A DNA stretch of 64,000 bases from Acinetobacter lanii (GTDB lineage Bacteria; Pseudomonadota; Gammaproteobacteria; Pseudomonadales; Moraxellaceae). Both the position numbers and the translations under genes were made by a program. The notes beneath the pieces were generated by a model. That model was not told the DNA's origin and ran no database searches. It saw only the letters and a list, made by a program, of their open reading frames with translations. The stretch spans positions 1,736,001-1,800,000 of the forward strand of contig NZ_CP049916.1 in NCBI RefSeq assembly GCF_011578285.1, given 5' to 3'. Each line of letters starts with the position of its first letter. Positions within the stretch are counted from its first letter, which is position 1. Positions 53,312 through 61,734 of the stretch are shown here, one piece after another.

Positions 53312-54469
53312 TTAAGCCGGAACAGACTTACGTCCGACTTTGTGACGTGCAATGATGGTTTTCATAATTTGCGCCGTACCATCACCAATTTGGAAGCCTA
53401 AAACATCACGCATGCGCTGTTCCATCACTCCACGGTCATATCCTGCATGACCAAAGGTCAATAAGCATTGATGGATCACGTCATAGGCAAGCTTCGGCCC
53501 CCACCATTTACACATACCCGCTTCTGAGGTATGTGGCAGATGATTGTCTTTGAGCCACAAGGTCTGTAAGCACAATAGGCGTGCTGCTTCGACTTGGGTT
53601 TCATAGTCTGCCAAAGGATGTGACACGCCTTGAAATGCGGTGAGCGGTTGACCAAAGGCTTGACGTTCTGCCGCATACGCCCATGCTTCATCTAAGCTGA
53701 CACGTGCAACTGCCAAGACTTGTAAACCAATCAAGGCACGGGAAAAGTCAAAACCTTGCATCACTTGTACGAAGCCTTTGTTTTCATCACCTAAGCGATG
53801 GTTAACTGGCACACGCACATTATCAAAGAAGATCGATCCGCGTCCGATGGCACGTTGCCCATGACAGTCAAAACGTGTGGTGCTAATGCCCGGTAAATTC
53901 ATCGGCACCAATAAAGCAGTCACGCCATGTGCGCCATCTTCATTGGCACCTGTACGTCCAAATACCACCGAAGCATCGGCTTGATCTGCGGCAGAAATCG
54001 AGGTTTTTTCGCCATTCATGACGTACTCATCACCATCACGTTCGATTTTTAAACGCAGGTTTGCTGCATCAGAGCCACCACGCGGTTCTGTTAATGCAAT
54101 GGAGAAAATCACTTCACCTGCGGTGAGTTTTTTTAGCCATGGTTCAACCACTTCAGGCTGACCATGTTCTGCCAAAATTTGACCATTTAAAGATGCAAGC
54201 AAATTGATATAGGAAAAACTCAAATCTGCTTTAGCTATCGCTTCATGAATCACGCCTGCTGCCAAGCGTCCTAATCCTTGCCCACCATATTGCTCAGGCA
54301 GTTCTGGAGCAATAAAGCCCATTTCGCCCATCTTTTTGACTAAATCTCGGTCAAAGACACGACTTTGATCACGTGCTAAGAAGCCTGGAGCCACATATTT
54401 CTGTGCGAATTTTTCTGCAGTTTCCGCCAAGAATTCTAAATCTTCATTGATATAAGGATTTTTTGACAT
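53312..54469 (-). CDS. aliB: Cyclohexanecarboxyl-CoA dehydrogenase-type acyl-CoA dehydrogenase
   Basis: The 385-residue acyl-CoA dehydrogenase has IALTEPRGGSDAANLRLK for FAD and substrate binding. At the position of the MCAD catalytic Glu376 (motif YEGT) the sequence reads IGDGTAQI, so the base would be Asp363. It should make cyclohex-1-ene-1-carboxyl-CoA. It lies between the badI-like gene (11 bases) and the ligase (71 bases). AAGGAG precedes the ATG. Confidence 0.83.
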   Translation of the reverse strand: MSKNPYINEDLEFLAETAEKFAQKYVAPGFLARDQSRVFDRDLVKKMGEMGFIAPELPEQYGGQGLGRLAAGVIHEAIAKADLSFSYINLLASLNGQILAEHGQPEVVEPWLKKLTAGEVIFSIALTEPRGGSDAANLRLKIERDGDEYVMNGEKTSISAADQADASVVFGRTGANEDGAHGVTALLVPMNLPGISTTRFDCHGQRAIGRGSIFFDNVRVPVNHRLGDENKGFVQVMQGFDFSRALIGLQVLAVARVSLDEAWAYAAERQAFGQPLTAFQGVSHPLADYETQVEAARLLCLQTLWLKDNHLPHTSEAGMCKWWGPKLAYDVIHQCLLTFGHAGYDRGVMEQRMRDVLGFQIGDGTAQIMKTIIARHKVGRKSVPA

Positions 54470-54480
54470 GTTTTGACTCC

Positions 54481-55263
54481 TTATTTAAAGAATTTACGGA
54501 ATTCAGGTTTACGTTTTTCTTTCAGCGCATTGACGCCTTCACGCGATTCTTCCGTGTCGTAATACAGTTTCAACGCATACATGCCCATGCCTGCAATACC
54601 AGCTTGGTGTGCGGTGTCCATATTGAAACTACGTTTTGCAATCGCAATCGCGGTTGGGCTTTTTTCACAAATTTCTTCCGCCCAAGCTTGTACTTCAGCA
54701 TCAAGTTGATCTGCGGGCACACATTTGTTGGCTAAACCAATATCCACCGCTTCTTGACCTTTATAGCGACGGCATAAATACCAAATTTCACGGGCTTTCT
54801 TTTCACCCACGACACGTGCTAAATACGCTGTACCAAAGCCGGGATCGACTGAACCCATTTTTGGACCCACTTGACCAAATACCGCATTTTCAGAACAGAT
54901 GGTAAGATCGCAGATGGTCGCTAAAACATTACCGCCACCAATTGCAAAACCTTGCACACGTGCAATCACCGGTTTCGGCACATCACGAATGGCAGCATGT
55001 AGTTCTTCCATCGGCAGACCAATCGTGCCACGACCATCGTAATTACCATCATGTGCAGATTGGTCACCCCCGGTACAGAATGCACGGTCACCTGCACCGG
55101 CAAGCACGATTGCACCGACTTCACGGTCATAGCCGGCTTTGTTTAGGGCTTTGATCAGTTCATCACAGGTGGTACCACGGAAAGCATTCATTTTTTCTGG
55201 GCGGTTAATCGTGATCCATGCCACGCCATTTTTAACTTCATATAAAATATCTTCAAAATTCAT
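54481..55263 (-). CDS. badI: 2-ketocyclohexanecarboxyl-CoA hydrolase
   Basis: The 260-residue crotonase-fold enzyme of the MenB/BadI branch opens the ring of 2-ketocyclohexanecarboxyl-CoA to pimeloyl-CoA. Key stretches are NRPEKMNAFRGTTCDEL, FCTGGDQSAHDGNYDGRGT, GFAIGGGNVLATICDL and GPKMGSVDPGFGTAYLAR. These match BadI as I know it nearly word for word. It is the most diagnostic gene of the cluster. AAGGATG precedes the ATG. Confidence 0.9.
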   Translation of the reverse strand: MNFEDILYEVKNGVAWITINRPEKMNAFRGTTCDELIKALNKAGYDREVGAIVLAGAGDRAFCTGGDQSAHDGNYDGRGTIGLPMEELHAAIRDVPKPVIARVQGFAIGGGNVLATICDLTICSENAVFGQVGPKMGSVDPGFGTAYLARVVGEKKAREIWYLCRRYKGQEAVDIGLANKCVPADQLDAEVQAWAEEICEKSPTAIAIAKRSFNMDTAHQAGIAGMGMYALKLYYDTEESREGVNALKEKRKPEFRKFFK

Positions 55264-55373
55264 TTTGCTACATCCTTTTATGTGTTTTCGCTCAGGTCAT
55301 TGAGCCTACATTTCATGTGTTTTTTCTGCACCAAACTTCTGGTTTAATGCTTTTTAATTTTTTTTAATCTCAA

Positions 55374-56141
55374 TTAACCATTCATGGTTAAACCGCCAGA
55401 TACGCTTAGTACCTGACCGGTGATGAAACTTGAGTCATCACTTAAGAAAAAAGCAATCGAAGAGGCCAAGTCATCAGGCTGACCTAAACGACCCAATGGA
55501 ATCGCTTTGACAAAGGCTTCACGTAATTTTTCAGGGTTGGCTGCACCATCTGTGACTTGTGCCAAAAGTGCAGTATCTGTAGGACCTGGGCAAACCACAT
55601 TAACCGTAATGTTATGACGAGAATGTTCACGCGCTAAAGTTTTAGAAAAAGACAGCAACCCACCTTTGCACGCTGCATATACCGCTTCACCAGAAGAGCC
55701 GACACGTGCAGCGTCGGAGGCAATATTGACAATGCGTCCAGCTTTACGTTCCACCATGCCTTTAAGAACTGCATGGTGCATATTTAACATACCGACCAAG
55801 TTGATTTGAATCAGTTTTTCCCATTCTTGCGGTTCAGATTTCACAAAAGGTTTGAAAATATCAAAACCCGCGTTATTAACTAAACCATCGATCGGACCCA
55901 ATTCAGATTCCACTTGTGCAACCGCTTGGTTGACCACATCGTGTTGAGTAATGTCACATTTGATCACTATAGCTTGACCATTTTGGGCTTTGATTTCATC
56001 TGCAATCTTATTTGCTGCTTCAAGATTCATATCAAATATCGCCACTTTGGCACCTTCTGCTGCCAAACGACGACAGGTTGCAGATCCAATACCACCTGCG
56101 CCACCGGTTACGATTACCACTTTATTGTGCAGTCCTTTCAT
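55374..56141 (-). CDS. badH: 2-hydroxycyclohexanecarboxyl-CoA dehydrogenase
   Basis: The 255-residue classical SDR has the NAD-binding TGGAGGIGSATCRRL, NNAG (VNNAGFDIF), the catalytic serine in NIASDAARVGSSGEAVYAAC with Tyr and, four residues on, Gly-Gly rather than the usual YxxxK lysine spacing (YAACKG, where Lys is present). VCPGPTDTALL follows. It should oxidise the 2-hydroxy acid thioester to the 2-keto form used by BadI. It is first in the operon, behind a good -35/-10 promoter and divergent from the MarR gene. Confidence 0.86.
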   Translation of the reverse strand: MKGLHNKVVIVTGGAGGIGSATCRRLAAEGAKVAIFDMNLEAANKIADEIKAQNGQAIVIKCDITQHDVVNQAVAQVESELGPIDGLVNNAGFDIFKPFVKSEPQEWEKLIQINLVGMLNMHHAVLKGMVERKAGRIVNIASDAARVGSSGEAVYAACKGGLLSFSKTLAREHSRHNITVNVVCPGPTDTALLAQVTDGAANPEKLREAFVKAIPLGRLGQPDDLASSIAFFLSDDSSFITGQVLSVSGGLTMNG

Positions 56142-56199
56142 TGTTGTACATATCCTTATTTTTACGGCTCTAGGTCATTGTTATTGAGCATCTAGAATC

Positions 56200-56228
56200 A
56201 GCATAATTTTAAGCTGAATTTATGTCAA
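56200..56228 (-). promoter_or_regulatory. Sigma-70 promoter of the badH operon
   Basis: On the minus strand TTGACA (56228-56223) and TATGCT (56205-56200) are separated by 17 bases. The -35 box is part of a 12-bp repeat (AATTTATGTCAA on the plus strand). Confidence 0.65.
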
Positions 56229-56317
56229 CATATTTACCTAATATTTTTATAAATTATTTTTAGTTATTAAAATTCAATACATTATAAAATTAAATTAGAA
56301 AGAACTTGACATAAATT
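56217..56317. promoter_or_regulatory. Pair of distant inverted 12-bp repeats in the badH-badR gap
   Basis: AATTTATGTCAA (56217-56228) and its exact complement TTGACATAAATT (56306-56317) face each other 77 bases apart. Each contains a TTGACA on the strand of its own gene. They are candidate binding sites of the divergent MarR regulator, which could repress both promoters. Confidence 0.5.
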
Positions 56318-56395
56318 TTAAATCTCCTTAGCTTTTTCATGAACTTAATTAATTTAAATCACATTTCAATTCAATCGATCAAGGTAAAGTTTTCT

Positions 56396-56914
56396 ATGCA
56401 TAAAAAAGGTTCGGTACATGATCGACAGGCGTTATATCAGGTACACAACCGATTATTTTTTCGTCTTTTTCAAGTCAGTAATCGTCTTGATCGCCAGTGC
56501 TTAAATGAGCTTGGGTTATCTTCTATTCATTGGGCGGTACTTGGCGCACTCGCTCGATCACATGTTGAAAACGGTATGGTTTTTTCAGATTTGACTGAAT
56601 ACCTACAAGTCAGTCGTCAAAATTTAGATGGTGTTTTAAAACGACTTGAGCGAGATCAACTGGTGCAAAGGCGAATTAATCTGGATGATCGTCGTTCTAA
56701 AATCGTGTCATTGTCTACTCAGGGACAGCAGTTATGGCAAGATTTACAAGACAATATTTCTATTTTTTATCAGCAGGCATTAAGTGATTTAGCTTTTGAT
56801 GATTTAATCAGCTTGGTGCATCTACTCAATAAAGTCCACTCAGGTCTAGAACAGATTTCAATTCACTCAGCAAAAGTGGAATACCCAAGTGTATTAAATA
56901 ATTGCAATCAATAG
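56396..56914 (+). CDS. badR: MarR-family regulator (BadR-like)
   Basis: The 172-residue protein has a MarR winged helix (about 45-130, with LTEYLQVSRQNLDGVLKRLE and the wing LVQRRINLDDRRSKIVSLS). In Rhodopseudomonas, BadR is a MarR protein that responds to 2-ketocyclohexanecarboxyl-CoA and controls the same genes. The ATG at 56396 is preferred; the upstream ATG at 56339 has no ribosome binding site. It is divergent from badH. Confidence 0.82.
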   Translation: MHKKGSVHDRQALYQVHNRLFFRLFQVSNRLDRQCLNELGLSSIHWAVLGALARSHVENGMVFSDLTEYLQVSRQNLDGVLKRLERDQLVQRRINLDDRRSKIVSLSTQGQQLWQDLQDNISIFYQQALSDLAFDDLISLVHLLNKVHSGLEQISIHSAKVEYPSVLNNCNQ

Positions 56915-56940
56915 GATGAGGTTGATCACCTCATCCTATT
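56910..56940. terminator. Bidirectional terminator between badR and AAHS transporter
   Basis: AATAGGATGAGGT and its complement flank a five-base loop, followed by T-rich sequence. The badR stop codon is in the stem. Confidence 0.8.
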
Positions 56941-56945
56941 TTGGT

Positions 56946-58220
56946 TTAAGCTTGTTGTGGGTCGTATTGTTTATCTTTAATAAATAAACCTGAAACAGCA
57001 CCACATAAGAAGTAAGCACCCCCCATAATTAGGAAACCTAAACCAATTGATCCTCCACTTGCTGCTGCCCCAATAATGGCAGGTGCAAACATGGCACCAA
57101 TACGTCCTGCATTATATGCACCACCCACAGCTGTACCCCGAATTGAAGTCGCAAAGCTTTCAGTCATATAGGTCGCATTAATGGCATAAGGAATGCCATA
57201 CAAGAAGCCAAAGAAAATCAATAAATAAGCAATATTATCTGGGCTGTTAAACAACACAATAATCGGTAAAAAAATAGCCGTTCCGATTGCACCAAAAGCA
57301 AAGACAAAACGTCGTCCTAAACGATCTGCTGCATACCCCGCAAGAACTTTGCCAAAAATCATCGCCACATACGTCCCGATCATATAGCCTGCCATGGATT
57401 TAAAATTCATATGCAGTTCTGACTCTAGGTATGCTGGCATCCAGTTATTGACACCGTAATAGCCGAACTGTAGGAAACCTGCAGTTAAAATCCATAACAT
57501 AAACATACGGCGGTTGGCAGGTTCAGCAAAAATCGTTTTAAAGGTGCTTTTCTTTTCAACCGTAGTGGTCGTGAATTGCTCAGGTGCATGTAGACGCATG
57601 AGTCGTGCACGTTGCCATGACTCAGGTTCAGGCACTAATTTTTGTATAAACAGCGCCAATACCGAAGGAATAATCGCAACGAAGAAAAGCATACGCCAAC
57701 CATGCTCAGGAATGATCCACCCTGCAAGCAATGTCGCTACAATGTAACCCACGGTCCAACCGGCTTGGAGTGTGCCAAGTACTGTGGTGCGATATTCAGT
57801 CGGTACATATTCAGCCATTAAAGTATTGGCTGCAATATAAAGTGAACCAATCCCAAAAGCAGATAAGAATCTTAAAACTGCAAATTGTTCAAAATTTTGT
57901 GTAAAGCCCAATGCTGCAGTCAGTATTGAGAAAACTAAAATTGAGATAACGACGGTTTTTACACGACCAAGCCGATCACACGCCCAGCCTCCCATAAAAC
58001 CACCCACAGCCATTCCTGCTAAAGTAAAACTGCCGAGCGCACCCGCTTGTAAATTACTCAAACCAAACTCGGCTTTTAAGCTGTTTAAGCTAAATGAGAG
58101 CAACAGCATATCGGCACCATCGACCAGTAAAGCGATAAAGGCGAAAATAAATGCAATCTTTTGTGTGGTTTTGGTGGTGGGCTGAATCTTATTGAGTGCA
58201 GCAGTTAATGTATCTGACAT
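56946..58220 (-). CDS. AAHS-family MFS acid:H+ symporter (second copy)
   Basis: The 424-residue protein has 12 helices with LVDGADMLLLSFSLNSLK in helix 1 and GGWACDRLGRVKTVV between helices 2 and 3. It is the same length as the paralogue at 62436 and close to that at 11075. The start at 58220 (MSDTLTAALNK) has GAGAAGGA upstream; the ORF runs longer without support. Its place next to badR suggests uptake of cyclohexanecarboxylate or a related acid. Confidence 0.83.
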   Translation of the reverse strand: MSDTLTAALNKIQPTTKTTQKIAFIFAFIALLVDGADMLLLSFSLNSLKAEFGLSNLQAGALGSFTLAGMAVGGFMGGWACDRLGRVKTVVISILVFSILTAALGFTQNFEQFAVLRFLSAFGIGSLYIAANTLMAEYVPTEYRTTVLGTLQAGWTVGYIVATLLAGWIIPEHGWRMLFFVAIIPSVLALFIQKLVPEPESWQRARLMRLHAPEQFTTTTVEKKSTFKTIFAEPANRRMFMLWILTAGFLQFGYYGVNNWMPAYLESELHMNFKSMAGYMIGTYVAMIFGKVLAGYAADRLGRRFVFAFGAIGTAIFLPIIVLFNSPDNIAYLLIFFGFLYGIPYAINATYMTESFATSIRGTAVGGAYNAGRIGAMFAPAIIGAAASGGSIGLGFLIMGGAYFLCGAVSGLFIKDKQYDPQQA

Positions 58221-58264
58221 AAGGTAAAAATCCTTCTCATTCATTCTATTTGTTTTGTATGACA

Positions 58265-58295
58265 AAATTTTATTCTGCTCCGTAGAATAAAATTT
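58265..58295. promoter_or_regulatory. Perfect 12-bp inverted repeat before the transporter
   Basis: AAATTTTATTCT-N7-AGAATAAAATTT lies 45-75 bases before the transporter start, at promoter distance. It looks like a dimer operator and is unlike the badR repeats. Confidence 0.55.
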
Positions 58296-58436
58296 ATTAC
58301 CCTTACTGTTGATATGTACTTAAGTTAAATGACCTATCTTTTTAGATATTGTCTTTCAATTTCTCCTTAGTTGATTCAATTTTTATAGTCAGACTACGCA
58401 TTCATGTATAAGAATTCAACATTTTTTGATATTTTA

Positions 58437-58451
58437 TTTTGTATAATGAAA
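58437..58451. promoter_or_regulatory. Operator-like palindrome, catabolic family copy G
   Basis: TTTTGTATAATGAAA lies 93 bases before the CaiB-type gene and is nearly identical to the copy before paaF (TTTTGTATAGCGAAA). Confidence 0.5.
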
Positions 58452-58543
58452 TTTACAATCATTTAGACCTATAATCTTCAAACTGAATTGCTAAACAAAA
58501 AATTCAGTGAGAAGTCAGAACAATAAACAACATGGAGTGTGAA

Positions 58544-59767
58544 ATGGGTGCATTAACAGGTTATCGGGTATTGGATTTAAGTCGTATTTTGGCAGGGCCT
58601 TGGTGTAGTCAAATTTTGGCGGACTTGGGTGCTGAAGTAATTAAAATTGAAAAGCCGCAACATGGAGATGACACGCGTAAATGGGGCCCCCCATGGCTCA
58701 AAGATAATGCAGGCAATGATACACGTGAATCTGCTTATTATTTGTCTGCGAATCGTGGCAAACATTCCGTTGCTGTCGATTTGTCCACCCCAGAGGGTCA
58801 AGCCCTGATTCAAAAAATGGTCATTGAAAGTGATGTATTAATCGAAAACTATAAGGCAGGTTCACTTAAAAAATATGGTTTGGATTATGAAAGCTTGAGT
58901 CAACTTAATCCCAAACTGGTTTATTGTTCGATTACAGGTTTTGGCCAACACGGTCCGAGAGCGGCGGAACCGGGTTATGACTTTATCATTCAAGGCATGG
59001 GTGGCATGATGAGTGTGACCGGTGAACGAGATGATTTACCTGGCGGTGGACCACAAAAAGCGGGACTCGCCTTTGCAGATTTAACCACAGGTCTATATGC
59101 AGCAATTGCGATTCAAGCCGCACTGCTCTCCCGTGAAAAAACTGGAGAAGGTCAACACGTCGATATGGCGCTATTGGATACGCAAGTCGCCTCATTATCT
59201 GTATTGGCTATGAATTATCTTACATCTGATAACATTCCAGGTAGATTTGGTAATGCTCATGCCAATATTGTGCCTTATCAAGTCTTTAAAGCTAAAACTG
59301 GGGAATTTATTATTGCCTGTGGCAATGATCAACAATTTAAAGCTCTATGTCGCAGCATTGAACGAGCTGATCTTGCAGAGGATTCACGTTTTGAAACCAA
59401 TGCCGGTCGTGTGATTCATCGTGAAATTATCACAGATCTTTTACAACAGCATTTTTATACCCAAGCTGCAGAATTTTGGGTCGATCGAATCCATGCAGTT
59501 AATGTCCCTGTCGGTATGATTAATAACTTAAAGCAAACGCTTGAAGAACCTCAAGTCATTGTCCGTGACATGGTCATTGATATGCCCCACACTTTGCGTA
59601 AAGACTACCGTTCGATTGGCTCTCCCATCAAACTCTCTAAAACCCCAGTGCAATATCAAAAAGCGCCGCCTTGCTTAGGCGAAGATACCGATCAAATCCT
59701 GAGAAAATTTCTTTCAACTGAAGAGTTAGCACAGTTAAAGTCCAAAGGAATTATTCAACAAAGTTAA
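58544..59767 (+). CDS. CaiB/BaiF family (class III) CoA-transferase
   Basis: The 407-residue protein begins GALTGYRVLDLSRILAGPW, with ADLGAEVIKIEKP and the catalytic aspartate in HVDMALLDTQ. The family moves CoA between acyl groups through a bound anhydride intermediate. The sequence resembles dicarboxylate (glutarate/succinate) transferases, but that is a guess. The start at 58544 has GGAGTG upstream, overlapping the first ATG at 58532, which has none. It could supply CoA for pimelate, glutarate or the ring acid. Confidence 0.82.
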   Translation: MGALTGYRVLDLSRILAGPWCSQILADLGAEVIKIEKPQHGDDTRKWGPPWLKDNAGNDTRESAYYLSANRGKHSVAVDLSTPEGQALIQKMVIESDVLIENYKAGSLKKYGLDYESLSQLNPKLVYCSITGFGQHGPRAAEPGYDFIIQGMGGMMSVTGERDDLPGGGPQKAGLAFADLTTGLYAAIAIQAALLSREKTGEGQHVDMALLDTQVASLSVLAMNYLTSDNIPGRFGNAHANIVPYQVFKAKTGEFIIACGNDQQFKALCRSIERADLAEDSRFETNAGRVIHREIITDLLQQHFYTQAAEFWVDRIHAVNVPVGMINNLKQTLEEPQVIVRDMVIDMPHTLRKDYRSIGSPIKLSKTPVQYQKAPPCLGEDTDQILRKFLSTEELAQLKSKGIIQQS

Positions 59768-59797
59768 TCATTTAACGCATCTTAGATTAGCATTAAA

Positions 59798-59819
59798 AAA
59801 GGAACCAAATGGTTCCTTT
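59798..59819. terminator. Bidirectional terminator between CaiB and MFS genes
   Basis: AAAGGAACC-AAAT-GGTTCCTTT with A- and T-rich flanks lies between two convergent genes. Confidence 0.8.
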
Positions 59820-59828
59820 CTTATTTAT

Positions 59829-61034
59829 TCAATCACAGATGTGGATTGAACGAACTCGATTCATCTTATAGCGATCCAAAACGTCAAATACCACAGTCAA
59901 CAAACTAAAGCCCAAACCAAATAGACAACATCCCATCCACCCCCAATGCGACCAAGCATATACACCAACCGTAGAACCTAATGCCGCCCCCATAAAGTAC
60001 AGAAACATATAAATTGAATGTTGGCGTGACCGGGTGTCGTCCGCTTGTCGTAAAATTAAACTTTGATTAAGTACGTGTAAGACTGAGATTGCAAAATAGC
60101 CACTCAATAATCCAATGATATAAATGACTAAAGATTGTTTGGCAAAAAATAACATCACCCATTGCAAAATCAATAAAGTACATCCCATGATCGCCACTTT
60201 CTTTTCTCTAAAGGCATCGATATGTCGCCCTGCCCATTTGGTTGCATAAACACCCGCCGCACCGACCAAACCAAACATCCCAATATAGAATTCAGACATC
60301 GAATATGGTGGATTGGCCAATACAAATGCCATGGTACTTAAAGCCAAGATCATAGAGGCAAAAGCCATTGCACCGACGCAACCGCGTCGTATCAGTTGAG
60401 GTGAACGCCAAGCAATATGCAACATGGAATGATAAATCGAAAACAGTTTGATCTGCTGAGTGACAGGTTTAGGCACCGGTAACTTAAGATACATCACTAA
60501 GGTCAAGATCAGCATTAAAATGCCACTGCTTATATAAACAGTATGCCAGTCAGCAAAAGTACTGATTGCACCTGCATAGGCTCGTGCCAACAAGATTCCC
60601 AAGAATAAACCACTCATTAATGTGCCAATGATCTGCGACATTTTTTCTGAGTCGCCTAAGCTCGAAATGAAGGGAATCAGCACTTGAGAACCAATTGAAA
60701 ATGTCGTCGCCAAAAAAGTAAGTAAATACAAACTCCATAGCTGCTGCGAGTAGCCAATTAGAATTTGAGCGATACCACTGATGCTCATCAGGCAAAGTAC
60801 CAGTTTACGTTTAGAGAATTTATCTCCCAAAGGAATCAGTAAAATTAAACCCAACGCGTAGGCAAACTGACTGATCACGATGGTAAATGCTGCTTTTTCG
60901 ACAGGCACCTGCAGCGTCTTGGCGATTTCATACACCAAAGGCTGATTATAGTAATTGGAGCCTGCACAGACACCACAGGTAATCGCCATAATTAAAATAA
61001 AACTACGGCTAAATGTGGTGGATGTTTGCATCAA
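59829..61034 (-). CDS. MFS transporter, DHA1-like
   Basis: The 401-residue, 12-helix transporter has GSNYYNQPLVYEIAKTLQV near the start and the loop LIPLGDKFSKRKLVL after helix 2. It is not of the AAHS family of the three other transporters here. It is 23 bases downstream of the CoA-transferase subunit B gene and so last in that operon. It may export or import an intermediate; its substrate is unknown. Confidence 0.8.
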   Translation of the reverse strand: MMQTSTTFSRSFILIMAITCGVCAGSNYYNQPLVYEIAKTLQVPVEKAAFTIVISQFAYALGLILLIPLGDKFSKRKLVLCLMSISGIAQILIGYSQQLWSLYLLTFLATTFSIGSQVLIPFISSLGDSEKMSQIIGTLMSGLFLGILLARAYAGAISTFADWHTVYISSGILMLILTLVMYLKLPVPKPVTQQIKLFSIYHSMLHIAWRSPQLIRRGCVGAMAFASMILALSTMAFVLANPPYSMSEFYIGMFGLVGAAGVYATKWAGRHIDAFREKKVAIMGCTLLILQWVMLFFAKQSLVIYIIGLLSGYFAISVLHVLNQSLILRQADDTRSRQHSIYMFLYFMGAALGSTVGVYAWSHWGWMGCCLFGLGFSLLTVVFDVLDRYKMNRVRSIHICD

Positions 61035-61056
61035 TCAATCCTTCCGTCGGTTTCAA

Positions 61057-61734
61057 TTAAGCAGATTGTTTTGGGTTTGATAAAGCCGTACGGGCATCAA
61101 TCAATGCACATCCTGTCATTTGTTGTAATGCCTCAAAACTTAAACCGTCCACAATTTCAAGGACGTATGCTTTTTCATCTTTTAATTCAATAATGCATAG
61201 ATCCGTATAAATACGGTCAACACAGGTTTTGCCGGTTAAAGGATAGGTTAACTGCTCAACAATACGCGCTTCACCATTTTTAGTGACATGCTCCATACAC
61301 ACGTAGACACATTTCGCACCGACAGCCAAATCCATTGCTCCGCCAACAGCAGGTACCGTTTTGGTCGATCCTGTATGCCAGTTGGCAAGATCCCCATTTA
61401 CTGCAACTTGGAAAGCCCCCATAATGCAGCAATCTAAGTGCCCACCGCGCATAATGTCAAAAGAGTCCGCAGAATGCATAAATGCACCACCCGGCAACAT
61501 AGAAATCAGTTCTTTACCCGCATTAATCAAATCATCATCCGCTTGCTCAGCATCAGATAACGCTGTAAATCCTAAGACGCCATTTTCTGAATGAAGCGTA
61601 ATATCCTGTTCTGGCTTTAAGTAGCCTGCCACTTTTGTAGGCAAGCCAATACCTAAATTCACATACGCGCCATACGGAATATCTTGAGCAACACGTTCTA
61701 CAATTTGGTCACGGGTTCTTTTTTGAAAACTCAT
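61057..61734 (-). CDS. 3-oxoacid-type CoA-transferase subunit B
   Basis: The 225-residue beta subunit of a class I CoA-transferase has the catalytic glutamate in LHSENGVLGF (about residue 50) and GAYVNLGIGLPT near the start. It pairs with the subunit encoded at 61731, and the genes overlap by ATGA. The family includes PcaJ, CatJ, ScoB and DcaJ, which use succinyl-CoA as donor. In this cluster a dicarboxylic or 3-oxo acid from the ring-opened chain is the likely acceptor. Confidence 0.85.
   Translation of the reverse strand: MSFQKRTRDQIVERVAQDIPYGAYVNLGIGLPTKVAGYLKPEQDITLHSENGVLGFTALSDAEQADDDLINAGKELISMLPGGAFMHSADSFDIMRGGHLDCCIMGAFQVAVNGDLANWHTGSTKTVPAVGGAMDLAVGAKCVYVCMEHVTKNGEARIVEQLTYPLTGKTCVDRIYTDLCIIELKDEKAYVLEIVDGLSFEALQQMTGCALIDARTALSNPKQSA

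Larger units (their letters stand above)
58221..58543. promoter_or_regulatory. Divergent regulatory region between AAHS transporter and CaiB gene
   Basis: This 323-base AT-rich gap holds a strong 12-bp inverted repeat near the transporter (58265-58295) and a family palindrome near the CoA-transferase gene (58437-58451). No gene was seen. Confidence 0.5.
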
